A stretch of DNA of 24,272 nt. Source: an uncultured Eubacteriales bacterium (GTDB taxonomy: Bacteria; Bacillota; Clostridia; Christensenellales; Borkfalkiaceae). Position numbers and translations under genes: made by a program. The notes beneath the pieces were generated by a model that made no database searches, was not told the DNA's origin, and saw only the letters and a list, made by a program, of their open reading frames with translations. This document shows positions 1-7,720 of this stretch, piece after piece; within the stretch, counting starts at the first letter, position 1, and every line of letters begins with the position of its first letter. Location of the stretch: NCBI GenBank assembly GCA_900548285.1, contig URKE01000027.1, forward strand, positions 1 through 24,272, read 5' to 3'.

Positions 1-47
1 CGCCCGAACGGTCGCGGAAAATGGCGAAAAAGACGCCTTTTCGGTAA

Positions 48-1451
48 TTAGTGATAACGAATGAAATCCCTAAGTTTGCGCGCCATCATAACGCCCATGA
101 CGGAAGCCATCATAAGTCCCCTCGTCCAGCCGGACGAATCGCCGAGGCAATGAAGATTTTCGATGTTCGTGTTGAAGTCGTCGTCCATTTTTATCTTGTT
201 GGAGTAGAATTTAAGTTCCGGCGAATACAAAAGCGTTTCGGGGCTGGCGAACCCGGGAACCACCACGTCGAGTTGTTCGATGAAGTGAAGAATATTCGTG
301 AGCGTTCTGTAAGGCATCGCGGCGGTTATGTCGCCGGCTACCGCGTCGGGCAGAGTGGGTTTCACGTTCGACTGAGAAAGTTCCTTATCCCAGGTGCGTT
401 TTCCTTCGAGAATATCTCCGTAACGCTGAACGAGAATATGTCCGTTGGCGAGCATGTTCGTCAGTTCGCCTATCTTTTTCGCGTACTCTATGGGTTGATT
501 GAACGGATAGGTGAAGTTGTGCGAGCAGAGAATGGAAAGGTTGGTGTTGTCGGATTTTTTATCCTTGAACGAGTGACCGTTGACGACGGCGAGATTGTCG
601 TCGTAATTTTCCTGCGCCACGTAGCCGCCGGGATTCTGGCAGAACGTTCTCACTTTGTTTTTGAACGGAGCGGGGTAGCCGATGAGTTTCGATTCGTATA
701 AAACTCTGTTGACTTCTTCCATTACTTCGTTGCGGACTTCGACTCTCACGCCGATATCGACCGTGGACGGCTGATGTTCGATTCCGTGCGCCGAGCACAT
801 GCTTTCCAGCCATTCCGCGCCGCGCCTGCCCGTCGCAACGATAACCTTTTTCGCGCCGATCGTTTCTTCTTTGCCTTTGACTTCGATAATCGCGCCTTTG
901 CATACGTTGCCTTCGATGACGACGTTTTTGCAGTCCGTATTGAAAAGCATTTCAACGCCGTTTTTAAGGAGATATTGCTCGATGCCGTAGTAAATATCCT
1001 GCGCTTTTTCAGTGCCGAGGTGGCGGATCGGGCAATCGACGAGCGTAAGCCCTGCGCTGATCGCTTTTCTTCTTATCTGTTTTATTTCTTCGGGGTGGTC
1101 TATACCCTCGATTTTTTTATCCGCGCCGAATTCGAGATAGATTCCGTCCACGTAGGAAATCATTTCCTGAACGACGTCGTGACCGATCTGGTCGGGCAGA
1201 GAGCCGCCGACGTAACTCGAAAGCGAAAGTTTTCCGTCCGAAAACGCGCCCGCGCCCGAAAACCCCGTGGTTATGGCGCAGTTTTTGCAGTTCATGCAAT
1301 GTCCCGTTTTCTTTTTGGGGCAAACTCTTTTCTCAATCGCCGAGCCTTTTTCGACGATGGTTATCTTTCCTTTGTAGTTAGTGCGGACGAGTTCCATCGC
1401 GGTGAAAATCCCCGCGGGGCCCGCTCCGATTATTAAAACGTCGGTATTCAT
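48..1451 (-). CDS. FAD-dependent dehydrogenase (COG2509-like)
   Basis: A 467-residue cytosolic flavoprotein. The N-terminus has a Rossmann dinucleotide motif, GAGPAG at residues 9-14, and the C-terminus has a GDSSGWTRG stretch near residue 438 typical of the second FAD contact. Between them is a cysteine cluster (C44, C52, C55, C58) followed by GFSGAGAFSDGKLS, the combination that marks the COG2509 'uncharacterized FAD-dependent dehydrogenase' family. The substrate is unknown for the family; the cysteine cluster could hold metal or an Fe-S centre (inference). The start ATG at 1451 has GGGAGG 16 bases upstream, a long spacing, but no alternative in-frame start exists. The gene is transcribed alone, divergently from the ylmH-like gene. 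Family assignment is secure; its biological role is not. Confidence 0.88.
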   Translation of the reverse strand: MNTDVLIIGAGPAGIFTAMELVRTNYKGKITIVEKGSAIEKRVCPKKKTGHCMNCKNCAITTGFSGAGAFSDGKLSLSSYVGGSLPDQIGHDVVQEMISYVDGIYLEFGADKKIEGIDHPEEIKQIRRKAISAGLTLVDCPIRHLGTEKAQDIYYGIEQYLLKNGVEMLFNTDCKNVVIEGNVCKGAIIEVKGKEETIGAKKVIVATGRRGAEWLESMCSAHGIEHQPSTVDIGVRVEVRNEVMEEVNRVLYESKLIGYPAPFKNKVRTFCQNPGGYVAQENYDDNLAVVNGHSFKDKKSDNTNLSILCSHNFTYPFNQPIEYAKKIGELTNMLANGHILVQRYGDILEGKRTWDKELSQSNVKPTLPDAVAGDITAAMPYRTLTNILHFIEQLDVVVPGFASPETLLYSPELKFYSNKIKMDDDFNTNIENLHCLGDSSGWTRGLMMASVMGVMMARKLRDFIRYH

Positions 1452-1493
1452 ATTAAATCGTTTTGTGCCTCCCGAAAAAAATTTTTACAACAT

Positions 1494-1522
1494 ATTATAG
1501 CACGTACGATCGGAAAAGTGAA
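1494..1522 (-). promoter_or_regulatory. Promoter of the FAD-dehydrogenase gene
   Basis: On the minus strand, TTCACT (1522-1517) is followed after 17 bases by TATAAT (1499-1494). A TG one base before the -10 makes it an extended -10. It lies about 45 bases before the start codon. Confidence 0.6.
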
Positions 1523-1595
1523 GAGATTTATTGTGACGGGTTAACGAAATTTGCACCGATTTTAAAAACAGCGCGGCGGGCGATATGTAAAACGC

Positions 1596-1624
1596 TTGTA
1601 AGGAACGGCGAAAAATGTTAAAAT
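1596..1624 (+). promoter_or_regulatory. Promoter of ylmH-like gene, possibly leaderless
   Basis: TTGTAA at 1596-1601 and TAAAAT at 1619-1624 are separated by 17 bases. Only six bases separate the -10 box from the ATG at 1631, so the predicted transcription start falls at or next to the start codon. No Shine-Dalgarno sequence lies at a usable distance; AAGGA at 1600-1604 is 26 bases away and inside the promoter. Confidence 0.5.
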
Positions 1625-1630
1625 TATCCC

Positions 1631-2374
1631 ATGAGCGATTTTGAGAACAGAATAAACGAATTATATAACAGGAGTTTAAACCGTGGAATTTTCGTTTTCA
1701 CCGATTTTTTAAGCCCGTCCAAAGCGGAAGAGGTCAAAAGCCTCGTCGGGAACGGAATCGCCGCCGCGTCGTTTTTCGGCGGTTGCGATTTCGCGGAAAG
1801 AGTTATCGCCCGTTTCGGCGATACGGAAGAACTCGGTTACGAGGAAGAATTTCCGATAAAACTGATAAAAATAACGGTTTCGTCGGGGAAATTCTCCGCG
1901 CCGATAACGCACAGGGACGTTCTGGGCGCAACGCTGAACCTCGGTATCGAAAGAAGCAAACTCGGCGACGTGTTCGTCAAAGGCGGCGAGGCTTACGTTT
2001 TCGTTGCCGAATCGGTCGCGGGGTTTATCGCGTCGGAATTGAAAACCGTTTCGAAAAATCCCGTTACGGTCTGTTTTGCCGACAGCCTTCCCGACGATTT
2101 CCGCCCGACGACGGAAGAACGCGAAATAAGCGTTTCCTCAAACCGCGCGGATGCGATAATTTCGAGGGTTTACAATCTCTCTCGCGACGAGAGTTCAACG
2201 CTTTTCGGGAAAGGAATGGTCGCGATAAACGGCAAAGTTACCGAAAAAGGCGAAAAAACGTTGAAACCGGGCGACGTCGTTACGGCGAGAGGTTACGGAA
2301 AATTTGCCTTCGTCGGCGAGAGCGGCCTTTCAAAAAAAGGTAAACTTTACGTAAAAATAACGATTTACGCGTGA
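1631..2374 (+). CDS. ylmH: YlmH-like S4-domain RNA-binding protein
   Basis: A 247-residue protein with the YlmH layout: an N-terminal alpha/beta domain, including FTDFLSPSKAEEV near residue 23 and the family signature THRDVLGATLNLGIERSKLGD near residues 93-113, and a C-terminal S4 RNA-binding domain at about 166-236 (motif NRADAIISRVYNLSRDE, then GMVAINGKVTEKG). YlmH proteins are linked in Firmicutes to the division-gene cluster and to ribosome-associated quality control. Here the gene stands alone between a dehydrogenase and an ABC exporter, outside the usual divIVA/sepF neighbourhood. The ATG at 1631 gives a complete N-terminus even though there is no ribosome site in front of it. Confidence 0.88.
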   Translation: MSDFENRINELYNRSLNRGIFVFTDFLSPSKAEEVKSLVGNGIAAASFFGGCDFAERVIARFGDTEELGYEEEFPIKLIKITVSSGKFSAPITHRDVLGATLNLGIERSKLGDVFVKGGEAYVFVAESVAGFIASELKTVSKNPVTVCFADSLPDDFRPTTEEREISVSSNRADAIISRVYNLSRDESSTLFGKGMVAINGKVTEKGEKTLKPGDVVTARGYGKFAFVGESGLSKKGKLYVKITIYA

Positions 2375-2397
2375 TTGTCGCTGACAAAAATATTTAA

Positions 2398-2426
2398 TTG
2401 ACAAAAACGGCTAAACTATATATAAT
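2398..2426 (+). promoter_or_regulatory. Consensus sigma-A promoter of natAB-like operon
   Basis: TTGACA at 2398-2403 and TATAAT at 2421-2426, spacer exactly 17 bases. A perfect consensus promoter suggests that any control acts by repression. Confidence 0.85.
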
Positions 2427-2452
2427 ACACAATAGATATATAATATATAGTT
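2414..2452 (+). promoter_or_regulatory. Long AT-rich dyad over the natAB -10 box, candidate operator
   Basis: Arms AACTATATATAATA (2414-2427) and TATAATATATAGTT (2439-2452) are inverted repeats matching at 13 of 14 positions around an 11-base spacer. The left arm contains the -10 box and the right arm covers about +6 to +20. This is the classic position for a dimeric repressor of the GntR or MarR type, but no regulator gene is adjacent. Confidence 0.55.
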
Positions 2453-2520
2453 ATTATAAAACGTTTACGAACTCATAGGGATTCCATTCGTCATCACTAA
2501 TAAAAAAAGGAGAGAAATCA

Positions 2521-3303
2521 ATGCGATCTGAAAACGTTCTCGTTGCCACGGGGCTGAAAAAAACGTTTAAACTGAGCAGGAAACAACAGAGAATCGAACG
2601 CACCGACAAAACGGTGAAAGTGGCTGTGGACGGTTTGAGTTTCACGGCGAGGAGAGGCGAAATCTACGGGCTTTTAGGTCCGAACGGAGCGGGTAAAACA
2701 ACGACGCTCAGAATGCTCGCCACGCTCATAAAACCCGACGAGGGCGACGCGGTTATCGACGGGGAGAGCATAGTAAAAAATCCCGACAAAGTTCGCGGAA
2801 AGATAGGTTTTTTAACGAGCGAACTGAAATTGGAAGATTTTTTTACGCCGGAATATCTTTACGGCTATTTTTCCGAACTTCACGGAGTGGAAAAATCCGT
2901 GGCGGAAAAACGCAAAAACGCCCTTTTCAAAAAGTTCGGTATAGACAAATTCGCCGAGGTTAAAGTCGGCGACCTTTCCACGGGTATGAAACAAAAGGTT
3001 TCGCTCGTCATCTCTATCGTTCACGACCCCGATTTTATCATTTTCGACGAGCCGACCAGCGGGCTGGACGTCATCACCGCGAAAACGGTCACGGATTTCC
3101 TCGTAGACCTGAAAAACGAGGGAAAGACGATTATCATTTCCACGCATATTTTTTCGCTTGTGGAAAAACTTTGCGACCGCGTGGGGATAATCATCAACGG
3201 CAAAATGGTTAAAGAGGGCGATCTTAAAGAACTTACGGCTGAGAAAGATCTCGAAACGACGTTCTTTGAAGTTTACAGTGAGGAGGTCGGCGAAAATGCG
3301 TGA
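2521..3303 (+). CDS. natA: NatA-like ABC transporter ATPase
   Basis: A 260-residue ABC ATPase. Walker A GPNGAGKT is at residues 53-60, signature LSTGMKQKV at 152-160, Walker B FIIFDEPTSGLD at 172-183 and the switch histidine at 209. The IGFLTSELKLED segment takes the Q-loop position without the usual glutamine; IGFLT is characteristic of NatA-type exporters. An extra charged stretch at residues 18-34 sits before the first core strand. The ribosome site AAGGAGAG precedes the ATG by a normal distance. It overlaps natB by 8 bases. NatAB of Bacillus exports sodium; substrate here is inferred only from homology, and a drug or peptide exporter is possible. Confidence 0.85.
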   Translation: MRSENVLVATGLKKTFKLSRKQQRIERTDKTVKVAVDGLSFTARRGEIYGLLGPNGAGKTTTLRMLATLIKPDEGDAVIDGESIVKNPDKVRGKIGFLTSELKLEDFFTPEYLYGYFSELHGVEKSVAEKRKNALFKKFGIDKFAEVKVGDLSTGMKQKVSLVISIVHDPDFIIFDEPTSGLDVITAKTVTDFLVDLKNEGKTIIISTHIFSLVEKLCDRVGIIINGKMVKEGDLKELTAEKDLETTFFEVYSEEVGENA

Positions 3304-4468
3304 AATCTTTGTTATAGTAAAAAAGGAACTCAAAAGATTTTTCACGGATAAAAGAATGATCATGAGCCTTATTTTGCCGGGCGTTCTCATTTTCGTTCTT
3401 TATTCCTTAATGGGCAACTTCATCGGCAAAGCGATAACCCCCGCCGACGATTACGAATACGTAATCTGCGTTGAAAACGAGTCGGTAACGCTCGACGGGT
3501 ATCTGTCGACGCTCGGCTTTAAGTATAAAAAGGTAAACGCGCCGCGCGAGGAAGCGGAGAAAAAACTCGTCGATAAGGAAATCGACCTTTACGTTTCGTT
3601 CAGCGAAGACTTCGACGACGCAGGCGCGGATAAAGCGGGTAAAAACGTCGTGATAGAGTACAATTCCGCAAAGCGCGAATCCGCAAAGATTTACTCCGCG
3701 TTGCAAACGGTTTATATGCAGAATTCCGTCGCGAGCGTGGACTATAATTACGCGATAAACGCGGGCGTGGAAAACCCCGACATGGCAACGGAAGAGGACG
3801 TGGTGAAAATGATACTCACAATGTTCATGCCGTTTATACTTATGGTGTTCCTCGTAACGGGCAGCGTGAGCGTCGCGTCGGAATCGATAGCGGGCGAAAA
3901 GGAAAGAGGAACGATAGCCACCTTACTCGTAACGCCGGTAAAAAGAGAGTATATTGCTCTCGGCAAGATAATCGCGCTCACCGTAACGTCGTTGTTTTCG
4001 TCGCTCGTTTCGTTCGTCGGGATTATGGCTTCGCTCCCGAATCTTCTTCAACTCGAACGGATCGGCGACGTGACGAGCATAGATCTGAGCGTTTACGGCG
4101 CGTCGACTTTTGTCGGAATACTCGGCATAATTCTCATAACGGTAATGATGTTCACGATGATTATGTCCATTCTCTCCACGTTTGCAAAGAGCGTCAAGGA
4201 AGCAACCCAGTTCGTCACTCCCGCGATGATAGTCGTTATGCTCGCGAGCGTGACATCGATGATCGGCGGCGGAAAAGCCGTAACGAATCCGGCGCTGTAT
4301 CTTATTCCTATATATAATTGCGCGCAATGTCTGACGATGCTTTTCTCGGGCGAGTTTTACGGGTTATGTTATCTGTTCACGATTCTGAGCGACGCTCTGT
4401 TCGTCGTTCTCGGCGTCGTTCTCCTCGCAAAGATGTTCAACAACGAGAAAATAATGCTCAATAAATAA
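3296..4468 (+). CDS. natB: NatB-like ABC-2 type permease
   Basis: A 390-residue membrane protein. The start is placed at the ATG at 3296, which has AGGAGG at 3281-3286 and gives the expected N-terminus MREIFVIVKKELKRFFTDKR; an upstream in-frame ATG at 3266 lies inside natA and adds ten residues unlike the family. One membrane segment (about 22-42) is followed by a large extracytoplasmic domain (about 45-165) and a C-terminal bundle of about five helices. The motif SESIAGEKERGTIATLLVTP near residue 200 is the ABC-2 coupling region. The start lies inside natA, so the two are probably translationally coupled. Export role is clear; substrate is inferred. Confidence 0.85.
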   Translation: MREIFVIVKKELKRFFTDKRMIMSLILPGVLIFVLYSLMGNFIGKAITPADDYEYVICVENESVTLDGYLSTLGFKYKKVNAPREEAEKKLVDKEIDLYVSFSEDFDDAGADKAGKNVVIEYNSAKRESAKIYSALQTVYMQNSVASVDYNYAINAGVENPDMATEEDVVKMILTMFMPFILMVFLVTGSVSVASESIAGEKERGTIATLLVTPVKREYIALGKIIALTVTSLFSSLVSFVGIMASLPNLLQLERIGDVTSIDLSVYGASTFVGILGIILITVMMFTMIMSILSTFAKSVKEATQFVTPAMIVVMLASVTSMIGGGKAVTNPALYLIPIYNCAQCLTMLFSGEFYGLCYLFTILSDALFVVLGVVLLAKMFNNEKIMLNK

Positions 4469-4496
4469 AAAAATCGCGAAAACGCCCTCGAAACGG

Positions 4497-4525
4497 TTGA
4501 CAAAACTTTTCCGGGGCGTTATAAT
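4497..4525 (+). promoter_or_regulatory. Consensus promoter of infC-rpmI-rplT operon
   Basis: TTGACA (4497-4502), 17-base spacer, TATAAT (4520-4525). It sits directly before the structured leader. The flanking AACGCCC (4481-4487) and GGGCGTT (4514-4520) form an imperfect dyad around it with no U-tract, so it is not a convincing terminator for natB. Confidence 0.85.
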
Positions 4526-4529
4526 TTAC

Positions 4530-4650
4530 AAGCAAAGTAGAAGTTACCCTTCTCGCCGCAAGATATGTTGAAGCGGCGCATAATTCTTTTTATCCGCCTT
4601 GGCGGGTAGTATGGTTATGTCACGGGTTTGCTTTGCAAGCCCGTTTTTTT
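4530..4650 (+). ncRNA. L20-type autoregulatory leader of infC operon
   Basis: This structured 5' leader contains hairpins CGCCGC/GCGGCG (around 4554-4578) and CCGCC/GGCGG (around 4594-4605), ending in a strong intrinsic terminator at 4622-4650. Its position between a consensus promoter and infC-rpmI-rplT matches the Firmicutes L20 leader, in which ribosomal protein L20 binds an RNA mimic of its 23S rRNA site and favours termination. Identification rests on position and layout; a covariance search (Rfam L20_leader) would confirm it. Confidence 0.75.
4622..4650 (+). terminator. Attenuator terminator of L20 leader
   Basis: ACGGGTTTGC (4622-4631), loop TTT, GCAAGCCCGT (4635-4644) with one G-U pair, then a run of seven T. 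It lies 30 bases before the infC start, so it acts as an attenuator inside the leader. Confidence 0.85.
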
Positions 4651-4680
4651 CGGGAAATTTTTGAGGGAAAGAGGTAAACG

Positions 4681-5199
4681 ATTATTAAAGATCAAGTTCA
4701 GATCAACGAAGACATCAGAGACAGCGAGGTTCGTCTTATCGGCAGCGACGGGGCGCAACTCGGAATCATGAGTTCGCGCGAGGCGTTAAGGCTCGCCGAA
4801 GAGCAGAATCTCGATCTTGTCAAGATCGCCGCGGGAAGCGGAGTGCCGGTCTGCAAAATAATGGACTACGGCAAATATCGCTTCGAAATGCTCAAAAAAC
4901 AGAAAGAAGCGAAGAAGAACCAGAAGGTCGTCGAACTCAAGGAAGTCTGGCTTTCGATGACGATAGACGTCGGCGATCTCAACGTAAAGGCTCGTCAGAC
5001 GCAGAAGTTTCTCACCGCGGGCAACAAGGTTAAGGTTTCAATAAGAATGAGAGGCAGACAGAACGCGCACTCGGCTCTCGGCGTGGACGTTATGAACAGG
5101 TTTTTCGACCTTGTTAAGGACGTTGCCGTGATGGAGAAAAAGCCGTTGCTCGAAGGCAGAAACATTTTGATGATTCTCGCCCCCTCGAAATCTAATTAA
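4681..5199 (+). CDS. infC: Translation initiation factor IF-3 (AUU start)
   Basis: IF-3, 172 residues when started at ATT 4681, with N-domain QINEDIRDSEVRLIGSDG and a full C-domain ending near PLLEGRNILMILAPS. An in-frame TAA lies at 4675 and the first ATG is at 4768, which would delete about 29 residues of the conserved N-domain. Translation must therefore begin at a non-AUG codon; ATT at 4681 or 4684 follows GAGG (4671-4674) at 6 or 9 bases. An AUU start is known for infC and lets IF-3 limit its own synthesis, because IF-3 discriminates against such starts. First gene of the operon with rpmI and rplT. Confidence 0.95.
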   Translation: MIKDQVQINEDIRDSEVRLIGSDGAQLGIMSSREALRLAEEQNLDLVKIAAGSGVPVCKIMDYGKYRFEMLKKQKEAKKNQKVVELKEVWLSMTIDVGDLNVKARQTQKFLTAGNKVKVSIRMRGRQNAHSALGVDVMNRFFDLVKDVAVMEKKPLLEGRNILMILAPSKSN

Positions 5200-5228
5200 A
5201 ATAAGTAAATAAAACGGAGGAATATATT

Positions 5229-5429
5229 ATGCCAAAAATGAAATCGCATAGCGGCGCGAAGAAACGTTTTAAACTCACCGCTACGGGAAAGGTTAAGAGA
5301 TACAGCCAGAACAAGAGCCATATCCTTAGCAAAAAATCCACCAAGAGAAAGAGAAGACTCAGAACCGGAACTTACGTTTCGTCCACTCAGGAAAAGACCA
5401 TCAAGGGGCTTATTCCTTATAAGGCTTAA
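5229..5429 (+). CDS. rpmI: Ribosomal protein bL35
   Basis: A 66-residue, highly basic protein beginning MPKMKSHSGAKKRFKLTATG, the conserved bL35 N-terminus, and containing the KRKRRLR segment and the GLIPY C-terminus. Length is normal for the family. The ATG follows GGAGG at a good distance. It lies 29 bases after infC and 17 before rplT, in the standard order. Confidence 0.97.
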   Translation: MPKMKSHSGAKKRFKLTATGKVKRYSQNKSHILSKKSTKRKRRLRTGTYVSSTQEKTIKGLIPYKA

Positions 5430-5446
5430 TAAAGGAGAGAAGGAAT

Positions 5447-5803
5447 ATGCGTATTAAAAGAGGAGTTAACGCCGCTAAAAAGCGTAGAAAAATAATGAAA
5501 CTTTCCAAAGGTTACTTTGGAGCAAAGAGCAAACTTTACAGAGTCGCCCGTCAGGCGGTCATGAAGTCGCTTAACTACGCCTTCGTCGGAAGAAGACGTA
5601 AGAAGAGAGATTTCCGCAAACTTTGGATCGCGAGAATCAACGCCGCTTGCCGTCTTAACGGAATGTCTTACAGCACGTTCATGCACGGCCTTAAACTTGC
5701 GGACGTAAACCTTAACAGAAAGGTACTTGCGGATATCGCCGTAAACGACGCCGCAGGTTTCACGGCTCTCACCGAAACCGCAAAAGCAAAACTTGCAAAA
5801 TAA
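5447..5803 (+). CDS. rplT: Ribosomal protein bL20
   Basis: A 118-residue basic protein starting MRIKRGVNAAKKRRKIMK with the typical LSKGYFGAKSKLYR and RKLWIARINAACRLNGMSY stretches. It binds 23S rRNA early in large-subunit assembly and, by family precedent, represses its own operon through the leader at 4530-4650. The ribosome site AAAGGAGAG precedes the ATG. It is the last gene of the translation operon. Confidence 0.97.
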   Translation: MRIKRGVNAAKKRRKIMKLSKGYFGAKSKLYRVARQAVMKSLNYAFVGRRRKKRDFRKLWIARINAACRLNGMSYSTFMHGLKLADVNLNRKVLADIAVNDAAGFTALTETAKAKLAK

Positions 5804-5819
5804 TCGTAACATCGATTCC

Positions 5820-5847
5820 GAGCCGTAACGAAATACCGTTGCGGCTC
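5820..5847 (+). other. Hairpin after rplT, weak terminator at best
   Basis: GAGCCGTAACG (5820-5830) and CGTTGCGGCTC (5837-5847) form an 11-base-pair stem with one G-U pair and a 6-base loop. No T-run follows, so transcription may continue into the methyltransferase gene 18 bases downstream. Confidence 0.5.
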
Positions 5848-5865
5848 TTATCGTCGAGTTAAATT

Positions 5866-6639
5866 ATGATAACATCGAAAAACAACGCGCTCGTCAAAGA
5901 TCTCGCTTCGCTCAAAGAGAAGAAGTTCCGCGACGAAAAAGGAGAATATCTCGTCGAGGGGTTCAAGATGGTCCGCGAGGCTTTTCTCGCGGGGAAAAAC
6001 GTCGTCGCGCTCGTCGGAACCGAAAGCGGTATAAGCGAACTCGGAACAGAGAAAATCTGTCCCGGGTTTAAGAATATCGCCGTCGTTTCGGAGGACGTGT
6101 TGTCGCGGATAAGCGACTGCAAAACCCCGCAGGGCGTTGTCTGCGCGATTAAAAAGGAAGTTTATTCCGCTGAAAAACCATCGGGAGTCAGCGTACTGCT
6201 CGACGGAGTTTCGGACCCCGGCAATATGGGTACGATAATCCGTACAGCCGCGGCTGTCGGCGTTAAGGATTTGTATCTCGCAAACTGTTGCGATCCGTTT
6301 TCGCCGAAGGTAGTCCGTTCGTCAATGAGCGGAATATATTCGGTAAAACTGCATTTTATCGACCGTAGCGAAATCGGCGAGGTTTTCTCTTCCGTCGAAC
6401 TCATCGCCGCGGATATGGGCGGGGAAAACGTGTTCGGTTATAAGCCGCAGGGCGATTTTTGCGTCGCCGTCGGCAACGAAGCCAACGGGCTCAGCGAAGA
6501 AACGAAGCGAGCCGCCGATAAAATCGCGAGCATACCCATGACGAAAAACGCGGAAAGTCTTAACGTGGGCGTCGCGCTTTCGGTTATGCTTTACGAACTC
6601 GTCGCCGGAGCGGACGGAAAAATCATCGGTCGACGATAA
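5866..6639 (+). CDS. SpoU/TrmH-family rRNA 2'-O-methyltransferase
   Basis: A 257-residue SPOUT methyltransferase. The N-terminal substrate-binding domain (ITSKNNALVKDLASLKEKK, then EYLVEGFKMV) is followed by the three knot motifs: DGVSDPGNMGTIIRTAAA near 113-130, GNEANGLSEE near 203 and IPMTKNAESLNVGVALSVML near 222. It transfers methyl from SAM to a ribose 2'-OH, most likely in 23S rRNA; YsgA of Bacillus, also beside rplT, is the nearest analogue, but the exact target base is not readable. The ATG has no clear ribosome site, so it may depend on translation of the upstream genes. Confidence 0.88.
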   Translation: MITSKNNALVKDLASLKEKKFRDEKGEYLVEGFKMVREAFLAGKNVVALVGTESGISELGTEKICPGFKNIAVVSEDVLSRISDCKTPQGVVCAIKKEVYSAEKPSGVSVLLDGVSDPGNMGTIIRTAAAVGVKDLYLANCCDPFSPKVVRSSMSGIYSVKLHFIDRSEIGEVFSSVELIAADMGGENVFGYKPQGDFCVAVGNEANGLSEETKRAADKIASIPMTKNAESLNVGVALSVMLYELVAGADGKIIGRR

Positions 6640-6690
6640 CGAACGGAATTCCTAATTGAAACCATCGATTAATTAAAACAGGAGAATTTT

Positions 6691-7431
6691 ATGTCAGGAC
6701 ATAGCAAATGGGCAAATATAAAGAATAAAAAGGCTAAAACGGATGCGGTTAAGGGTAAAATATTCACCAAAATCGGCAGAGAAATAGCCGTTGCGGCAAA
6801 GGGCAATCCGGATCCGTATACCAACAGCAAACTCGCGGACGTCATCGCCAAGGCGAAAGCGGCGAACATGCCTAACGACAACATCAAGAGAAGTATCGCA
6901 AAAGCCGCGGGCGAACTCAACAACGTAAACTATGAAAACCTTACTTACGAGGGTTACGGTATCGGCGGAAGCGCGGTTATCGTGGCGACTCTTACCGATA
7001 ACAAAAACAGAACCGGCGGCGACGTAAGGCATATTTTCTCCAAATACGGCGGCAATATGGGTACGACGGGATCCGTTTCCTATATGTTCGCCAACAAGGG
7101 CGTCATCGTTATCGAAAGAACGGTCGATCTCGACGAGGACACCATGATGGAAGTCGCTCTCGAAGCCGGCGCGGAGGACGTTATCACCTGCGACGACTCT
7201 TACGAAATAAGAACCGCCCCGGCGGATTTCTCGGCTGTCAGAAAGTATCTCGAGGACAAGGGTTATGAATTCCTCGAAGCCGAAACGATGATGATTCCCA
7301 ACGATAAAGTAACTTTGTCCGACGACCAGCTCGAAACGTTCAGAAAAATGCTCGACGCGTTTGACGATCAGGACGACGTTCAGGACGTATATCATAACGT
7401 AGATCTTCCCGAAGAGGACGAAGAAGACTAA
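6691..7431 (+). CDS. YebC/PmpR-family protein
   Basis: A 246-residue protein starting with the family hallmark MSGHSKWANIKNKKAKTDA and containing TYEGYGIGGSAVIV, NRTGGDVRHIFSKYGG and an acidic C-terminus. YebC-family members were long annotated as transcriptional regulators; recent work assigns some of them a role in relieving ribosome stalling on proline-rich sequences, which suits this translation-focused neighbourhood. A good GGAGA ribosome site precedes the ATG. It follows the methyltransferase by 51 bases and ends the core cluster at a strong terminator. Confidence 0.93.
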   Translation: MSGHSKWANIKNKKAKTDAVKGKIFTKIGREIAVAAKGNPDPYTNSKLADVIAKAKAANMPNDNIKRSIAKAAGELNNVNYENLTYEGYGIGGSAVIVATLTDNKNRTGGDVRHIFSKYGGNMGTTGSVSYMFANKGVIVIERTVDLDEDTMMEVALEAGAEDVITCDDSYEIRTAPADFSAVRKYLEDKGYEFLEAETMMIPNDKVTLSDDQLETFRKMLDAFDDQDDVQDVYHNVDLPEEDEED

Positions 7432-7449
7432 AAGACGAATAATTCATAT

Positions 7450-7479
7450 AAACCGACGATTGAGTTTCGTCGGTTTTTT
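7450..7479 (+). terminator. Intrinsic terminator after YebC gene
   Basis: AAACCGACGA (7450-7459), 7-base loop, TCGTCGGTTT (7467-7476), with a run of six T to 7479. The stem is perfect. Confidence 0.92.
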
Positions 7480-7499
7480 CGTGTCGTAAAATACTAAGA

Positions 7500-7720
7500 T
7501 TGAGGCTGGGCGAGCGTTGCCTGATAGCCGACGGAGCGTTTGCCGGTTCCGAAAGAACCGTGTTTGAACATTATGCGGGGGACGGTGATCTGATCGTAGG
7601 CGACAGAGCGTTCAGCGACTGCAAAGAACTGACGTCGATAAAACTCGGAGATACCGAAATAATCGGCAACTATGCTTTTTACGGATGCGTCGCTCTCGAA
7701 AGCGTAATAAGTAAATATCA
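7500..7720 (+). pseudogene. Remnant of a BspA-type leucine-rich-repeat protein
   Basis: Translation gives the LRR_5 (BspA-like) pattern twice: VGDRAFSDCKELTSIKLG and IGNYAFYGCVALESV, preceded by a degenerate unit with IADGAF. Such repeats belong to surface or secreted proteins many hundreds of residues long; only about 70 residues remain here. There is no ATG, signal peptide or ribosome site. The frame runs without a stop straight into the terminator at 7721, so any transcript would lack a stop codon. It is a decayed 3' fragment wedged between two terminators. Confidence 0.7.

Noticed and set aside
51..1436. Long plus-strand ORFs opposite the dehydrogenase (51-701 and 774-1436)
   Set aside because: They are shadow frames of a well-supported flavoprotein with biased codon use; no ribosome sites.
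3266..3295. Upstream ATG for natB
   Set aside because: It has no ribosome site and adds residues unlike the family; the ATG at 3296 has AGGAGG nine bases upstream.
4481..4520. AACGCCC/GGGCGTT dyad as a natB terminator
   Set aside because: The arms match imperfectly, no T-run follows, and the region is occupied by a consensus promoter.
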